Source: Chloroflexi bacterium RBG_16_72_14 (GTDB taxonomy: Bacteria; Chloroflexota; Limnocylindria; Limnocylindrales; CSP1-4). From it: 9,266 bases of DNA. Under the pieces are notes generated by a model. The model saw only the letters and a program-made list of their open reading frames with translations, was not told the DNA's origin and did not search any database. The position numbers and the translations under genes were made by a program. Below, piece by piece: positions 5,720-9,266 of this stretch (positions are counted from its first letter, which is position 1; the number at the start of each line of letters is the position of its first letter). The stretch is taken from the NCBI GenBank assembly GCA_001797035.1, contig MGOE01000135.1, positions 1 through 9,266 of the forward strand. Direction: 5' to 3'.

Positions 5720-6220
5720 CTACCCCGGCCGTCCCGGCATCGCGTCCCGGAGCGCCGCGGCCGCGGGCGCCGGGATCATCGTGGACACGTCGCCCCCGAA
5801 CAGCGCGATCTCCTTGACCAGGCTGGAGCTGATGAAGCCGTGCTCGAGCGAGGTCATGAAGAACACCGTGTCCACCTCGGGCGCGAGCTGGTGGTTGTTG
5901 TGGGCCAGCTGCAGCTCGGTCTCGAAGTCCGCGATCGCCCGCAGGCCCCGTACGAGGAACCCCGCGCCGACGGTCCGGCAGAACTCCACCGTCAGGCCGT
6001 CAAAGGTGCGGACCTCGACGCGGTCGGCGAGCGACGGCTCGGCCTCGATCGACGCTCGGATCACCGCGACCCGCACGTCCGCGGACAGCAGCGGGGTCTT
6101 GCGCGGGTTGCCCAGGACCGCGACGACGACCCGGTCGAACACGCGCGCGGCACGGCGCACGACATCGAGGTGGCCGTTGGTGATCGGGTCGAACGAGCCC
6201 GGGTAGACCGCGACGTTCAC
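5720..6220 (-). CDS. coaD: Phosphopantetheine adenylyltransferase
   Basis: CoaD adenylates 4'-phosphopantetheine with ATP to dephospho-CoA, the penultimate step of coenzyme A synthesis. The 166-residue product matches the usual length (about 160). It begins VNVAVYPGSFDPITNGHLD, with the nucleotidyltransferase TNGH motif at 14-17 (catalytic His17), then LVRGLRAIADFETELQLA at 89-106 and the ISSSLVKEI motif at 130-138 near the ATP phosphates. The region NNHQLAPEVDTVFFM corresponds to the usual MNRxLAPExETVFL. The GTG start at 6220 forms a GTGA overlap with the rsmD stop; a purine-rich GAGGAGGAGG lies about ten bases upstream. rsmD-coaD is a very common pair. The product feeds the prosthetic group of the ACP encoded downstream. 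Confidence 0.97.
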   Translation of the reverse strand: MNVAVYPGSFDPITNGHLDVVRRAARVFDRVVVAVLGNPRKTPLLSADVRVAVIRASIEAEPSLADRVEVRTFDGLTVEFCRTVGAGFLVRGLRAIADFETELQLAHNNHQLAPEVDTVFFMTSLEHGFISSSLVKEIALFGGDVSTMIPAPAAAALRDAMPGRPG

Positions 6221-6828
6221 GCCTTGCCCGCCTCCTCCTCGACCCGGGTCGCGGTCGCCGGGTCGGCCCGGCGCCGGTAGAACGTGAGCGCGGTCTCACC
6301 GAACCGCCGCTCGCGCTCGGATGCTAGCAGCCCCACGACGGCCGGCGGGGCGTCGCGCCAGAAGTGCTTCGCGATCACGCGGCCCCCGGGGCTGACGTGC
6401 GGCTCCACGAGCTCGAGCGCGCGGGCGAGCGCCGCCATGTCCGTGTACGGAGGGTCGACGAGGACCAGGTCGAACGGGCCGTCGATCGCCGCCCCCTCCG
6501 GCGAGGTGAGCCACGCGATGGCGTCGCGTCTCGTCACCCGACTCCGCGCCTCGAGCTTCGCCCGGCGCAGGTTCTCCGCGATGACCCGGGCCGCGCCCGC
6601 GTCGTGCTCCACGAACGTGGCCCGGGCCGCCCCGCGGGACAGGGCCTCGATGCCGCCGGCGCCACTGCCGGCGAACAGGTCCAGGACGTTCGCCCCCTCG
6701 AGCTCGGGCTCCAGGATCGCGAACAGGGTCTGCTTCACGCGGTCGGTGAACGGCCGCGTCCCCGCGCCGGGCGCGGCGAGGCGGACGCCCTTGGCGCTGC
6801 CCGCGATGACCCGGCCCGCATCGGCCAT
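6217..6828 (-). CDS. rsmD: 16S rRNA (guanine(966)-N(2))-methyltransferase RsmD
   Basis: RsmD methylates G966 (E. coli numbering) of 16S rRNA in the small subunit using S-adenosylmethionine. The 203-residue product opens with the family start RVIAGSAKG (6-14) and TRPFTDRVKQTLF (24-36). The SAM-binding motif I is VLDLFAGSGAGGIEALSRGA at 48-67, the acidic end of motif II is FVEHD at 72-76, and the catalytic N-methyltransferase motif DPPY is at 125-128. The last 20 residues form a charged tail past the usual end of the family. The ATG at 6828 has AAGGA seven bases upstream and matches the normal N-terminus. It overlaps coaD by four bases. It is first after a 120-base gap, so it may have its own promoter. 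Confidence 0.96.
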   Translation of the reverse strand: MADAGRVIAGSAKGVRLAAPGAGTRPFTDRVKQTLFAILEPELEGANVLDLFAGSGAGGIEALSRGAARATFVEHDAGAARVIAENLRRAKLEARSRVTRRDAIAWLTSPEGAAIDGPFDLVLVDPPYTDMAALARALELVEPHVSPGGRVIAKHFWRDAPPAVVGLLASERERRFGETALTFYRRRADPATATRVEEEAGKA

Positions 6829-6948
6829 CGGTGATCCTTCCCGTGCGCGTCGCGTCGCCGCCTCGACGCGGCGTCCGCGGGGAAGTGTGGCACGGAACGA
6901 GGCGGCCGCCGCCCCTCCGGCGGTCGGCAGACGGTGAACGTCCGGGCG
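6829..6948 (-). other. Intergenic gap upstream of rsmD with a hairpin and a -10-like motif
   Basis: No frame here looks coding. On the minus strand an inverted repeat, CCGCCG-GAGGGG-CGGCGG (6906-6923), extends by two more pairs after one mismatch. It lacks a T-run, so it is at best a weak terminator for the genes before it. Downstream, TGCCACACT (6884-6892) resembles the extended -10 element upstream of the SepIVA-like gene and could drive rsmD, but no -35 match is visible. Both are suggestions only. Confidence 0.3.
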
Positions 6949-7139
6949 TCAGGTGGGCGGGGCGCTGCCGACCCCGAACGTCCCGCACACCATCCACCGG
7001 CCGTCCACGACGACGAGATCGCCGTCCTGCTCCGTCAGGACGCCCTGGGCAGGGCCGCGGGACAGCCCTTGCCGCAGCCGGCGCCGCTCGCCGCAACGGC
7101 GAGTGCCATCGCGAGGACGAACGCCGCCGAATGCAGCAT
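6949..7139 (-). pseudogene. Small exported/lipoprotein-like gene with an apparent one-base frameshift
   Basis: From ATG at 7139, 12 bases after the recG stop, one frame encodes a hydrophobic lead with cysteines (MLHSAAFVLAMALAVAASGA, then GCGKGCPAALP) and stops at 7035 after 34 residues. In the -1 frame, coding resumes seamlessly at 7046 as QGVLTEQDGDLVVVDGRW and continues MVCGTFGVGSAPPT to a TGA at 6949-6951. The -1 frame read from further upstream is arginine-rich nonsense with no start. Third positions are nearly all G or C in the first frame before the joint and in the second after it, as in real genes here. One extra base in the CCC run at 7047-7049 would give a 63-residue protein with an export signal, a lipobox-like GAGC around Cys22 (not canonical), and a short beta-rich domain. 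Causes could be a sequencing error, a true mutation, or recoding. I do not recognise the family, and the ribosome site is weak. Confidence 0.45.
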
Positions 7140-7150
7140 CGCCCTGTCTT

Positions 7151-9266
7151 CTACGCCGCGCTCGCCGGGTCGCCGGCGTAGACGCGCTGGAGCCAGCCGT
7201 GCTCGAGCTCCGTGCGCAGCCCGGCGGGCTCCGGCGGCAGCTGGCCGTCCTCGCCCACGAGCGCCTCCGCGTGGGCGCGGGCGCGCGCCGCCAGCTCGCG
7301 GTGCTCCGGGTTGGCCAGGGTCGCCACCCGGAGACGCGGCAGCCCGCTCTGGGCGAGGCCCAGGACGTCGCCTTCCCGGCGCAGCTCGAAGTCCCGCTCG
7401 GCGAGCACGAAGCCGTCGGTCGTGGCCGCGACGGCCTTGAGGCGCTCGTGCTCGGTGGTGCCCTCGGGCGCGTCGCTCACCAGGACGCAGAACGAGGCCG
7501 AGCTCCCACGCCCCACCCGGCCGCGCAGCTGGTGCAGCTGGGCGAGGCCGAAGCGCTCCGCGCCCTCGACGATCATCAGCGTCGCCTCGGGCACGTCCAC
7601 GCCGACCTCCACGACCGTCGTGCCCACCAGCACGTCGAGGTCGCCGTCGCGGAACCGCGCCATCTCGGCGTCGCGGTCCGCGGCCTTCAGTCGCCCGTGG
7701 ACGAGGCCCACGCGGAGCGGCGCCAGCAGGCCGGTCAGCCGCTCGAACTCGGTCTCGGCGGCGGCTGCCCACGCCGTCTCGACATCCTCGTCGGGCAGCT
7801 CGTCGTCGCCGAGGTAGCCGGCGGCCGCGTCCTCGTCCGCCGAGGCGGGAGCCTTCGATCCGATCCGCGGCACCACGACGAACGCGCGTCGGCCGGCCGC
7901 GGCCTCGCTCCGGACCAGGCTCCACGTCCGCTCGAGACTGTCCGGACGCCGGATCCCCGTCCCGATCGCGATCCGCCCCTCCGGCGCCAGGTGGATCGTG
8001 GACACGTCGAGGTCCGCGTACAGCACCTGGCCCAGCGTGCGCGGGATCGGCGTCGCGGTCATCAGCAGCACGTGCGGGACGCCACGGGTCGCCTTCGCCT
8101 CCAGGGCGCCCCGCTGCTCCACGCCGAAGCGGTGCTGCTCGTCCACGACGGCGAGGGCGAGGTCCGCGAACGCGACCTTCTCCTGGAGCAGGGCGTGCGT
8201 CCCGACCACGATCCCCGCCTGTCCCGACTCGATCGCCTGTACGGCCTTGCGCCGTGCGTCCCCGGCCAGGGAGCCGGTCAGCAGCGTGACCGGCAACCCG
8301 AGGTCCTCGACCAGCGACGCAACCGTCGCGAGGTGCTGGCGGGCGAGGAGGTCGGTCGGCGCCAGCAGCGCGCCCTGCCGCCCGGTCATCGCCGCCGCCG
8401 CCAGCGCCCACGCCGCCACCGCGGTCTTGCCCGAGCCCACGTCGCCCTGGATGAGCCGGAGCATCGGCACGGGGCGGGCGAGGTCCGCGCGGATCTCGTC
8501 CAGCGCCGTGTCCTGGTCGGTGGTGAGCGCCACCTCGCGCTCCAGCTTGCGCGACAGCGAGGCGGCCAGGGCGTCGCGGATCCGCCGGTCGTCGGCCGGC
8601 GCCACGGGCAGCGGCACCGTCCGCGACCGGCCGCGTGACCGGCGGCGCGCGACCATGCCCAGCTGGAGCGCGAACAGCTCGTCGAACGCGAGGCGGCGCA
8701 GCGCCGCGTCACGCGCCTCGAACGTCACCGGGTAGTGCGCGGACTCGAGCGCCTCTGCGATGGGCGGCACGGCCTCGGCCTGGCGGATCGCGTCGGGCAG
8801 GTATTCCGGGTACGCGTGACCCGTGCGATCCAGCGCCGTGCGCATCGCGGCGCGCAGCCGGTTCGCGGTGAGCCCGATGGTCAGCCGGTACACCGGCACG
8901 ATCCGCCCGACGTGGAGCAGGTTCGCCGCGTCGGCCGGCTGGAACTCCGGGCTCTCGAACACGAGATCGCCGTGCCGGTGCTTGACCCTGCCCGAGACGA
9001 GGAGCTGGTCGCCTGGCCGCACCCGCCGCTCGATGAACCGGCGCCCGAACCAGGTCGCGCTGGCGAACCCGGTCCCGTCGGCGAGCTGCGCGGTCGTGAC
9101 CTGGACCCGCCGTCGCCACGTCTGCTGCACCGAGATGTCGGTCACCGTCACCTGGGCCGATGCCACGGTGCCGTCGTCCAGGTCGCGGACGCCCGCCAGC
9201 GTCCGGAGCTCGCGCAGGTCGTCGTACCGGCGGGGCAGGTGGAACAGCAGGTCGCGCACCGTCTCG
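7151..9266 (-). CDS. recG: ATP-dependent DNA helicase RecG, 5' end outside window
   Basis: RecG is a double-stranded DNA translocase that reverses stalled replication forks and processes recombination and R-loop structures. Counting from the Val (GTG) codon at 9259, the visible part holds the wedge/OB domain (VRDLLFHLPRRYDDL at the start, then a beta-rich stretch to about 115), helicase motif I GDVGSGKT at 272-279, DEQH at 373-376, TATPIPRT at 401-408, VEVGVDVPEA at 550-559 and QLRGRVGRG at 577-585, followed by the C-terminal ERDFELRREGDVLGLAQSGL. The frame runs through the window edge, and the wedge domain starts at its first residues, so 35 or more N-terminal residues are missing; the GTG at 9259 is not the true start. 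An acidic linker at about 467-510 is roughly 20 residues longer than in E. coli. No damage is visible. It stops 11 bases before the small exported ORF. Confidence 0.97.
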   Translation of the reverse strand, partial: ETVRDLLFHLPRRYDDLRELRTLAGVRDLDDGTVASAQVTVTDISVQQTWRRRVQVTTAQLADGTGFASATWFGRRFIERRVRPGDQLLVSGRVKHRHGDLVFESPEFQPADAANLLHVGRIVPVYRLTIGLTANRLRAAMRTALDRTGHAYPEYLPDAIRQAEAVPPIAEALESAHYPVTFEARDAALRRLAFDELFALQLGMVARRRSRGRSRTVPLPVAPADDRRIRDALAASLSRKLEREVALTTDQDTALDEIRADLARPVPMLRLIQGDVGSGKTAVAAWALAAAAMTGRQGALLAPTDLLARQHLATVASLVEDLGLPVTLLTGSLAGDARRKAVQAIESGQAGIVVGTHALLQEKVAFADLALAVVDEQHRFGVEQRGALEAKATRGVPHVLLMTATPIPRTLGQVLYADLDVSTIHLAPEGRIAIGTGIRRPDSLERTWSLVRSEAAAGRRAFVVVPRIGSKAPASADEDAAAGYLGDDELPDEDVETAWAAAAETEFERLTGLLAPLRVGLVHGRLKAADRDAEMARFRDGDLDVLVGTTVVEVGVDVPEATLMIVEGAERFGLAQLHQLRGRVGRGSSASFCVLVSDAPEGTTEHERLKAVAATTDGFVLAERDFELRREGDVLGLAQSGLPRLRVATLANPEHRELAARARAHAEALVGEDGQLPPEPAGLRTELEHGWLQRVYAGDPASAA

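Noticed and set aside
6903..6926. Rho-independent terminator between recG and rsmD
   Set aside because: The hairpin is GC-rich but is followed by no T-run, so it is recorded only as an inverted repeat.
7035..7055. Programmed -1 ribosomal frameshift in the small exported ORF
   Set aside because: The site CTGCCCAGG is not a slippery heptamer and no downstream stem stands out, so a lost base or sequencing error is more likely.
7035..8411. 458-codon minus-strand frame overlapping recG in another frame
   Set aside because: The body is an out-of-frame reading of recG; only its last 34 codons, from ATG 7139, are of interest and are treated as the small exported ORF.
6953..8638. 561-codon plus-strand frame opposite recG
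   Set aside because: Antisense shadow of recG with no recognisable motif and an unnatural Arg/Gly/Leu/Gln composition.
9257..9259. GTG at 9259 as the recG start
   Set aside because: The frame remains open to the window edge (Glu-Thr-Val) and RecG proteins have further residues before this wedge-domain segment.
1..9266. Mobile element, CRISPR array, tRNA/rRNA or defence system
   Set aside because: By eye I saw no transposase or integrase motif, regularly spaced repeats, tRNA-like arms or defence genes; the window is continuous core-gene coding sequence.

Overview
The window is a compact, very GC-rich bacterial housekeeping region. Every gene I can support reads on the minus strand. The long plus-strand open frames are antisense shadows produced by the base composition. 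Protein style, frequent GTG starts, and a DivIVA/SepIVA-like coiled-coil gene between coaD and a YceD/DUF177 gene suggest a high-GC Chloroflexota lineage (Limnocylindria-like), with Actinobacteriota as the alternative. That assignment is inference from gene style and order, not from a marker search.

In transcription order (high to low coordinates) the window holds: recG without its 5' end (7151-9266); a small exported or lipoprotein-like gene apparently broken by one missing base (6949-7139); rsmD and coaD, joined by a GTGA overlap; a SepIVA-like coiled-coil gene with a probable CTG start (5089-5652) and yceD/DUF177, joined by an ATGA overlap; rpmF behind a 124-base leader; plsX; an Asp23/DUF322 gene; nusB; acpP; rnc; and the first 372 codons of smc, which runs off the left edge. 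From plsX to smc the genes overlap or lie within 20 bases of each other, so translational coupling is likely.

Functionally the cluster joins DNA repair (RecG), rRNA and ribosome biogenesis (RsmD, YceD, L32, NusB, RNase III), coenzyme A and acyl carrier supply (CoaD, AcpP), phospholipid initiation (PlsX), envelope or division factors (SepIVA-like, Asp23-like) and chromosome organisation (SMC). It looks like two familiar blocks combined: the yceD-rpmF-plsX-...-acpP-rnc-smc block of many bacteria, and an asp23-nusB pair sitting where fabD/fabG/fabH often lie.

I found no mobile element, CRISPR array, tRNA, rRNA, defence system or clear new system. The points worth a second look are small: a CTG start that standard gene callers would miss, a one-base frameshift in a small exported protein, a recurring extended -10-like motif, a possible structured leader of rpmF, and a serine at a normally acidic RNase III metal-site position.
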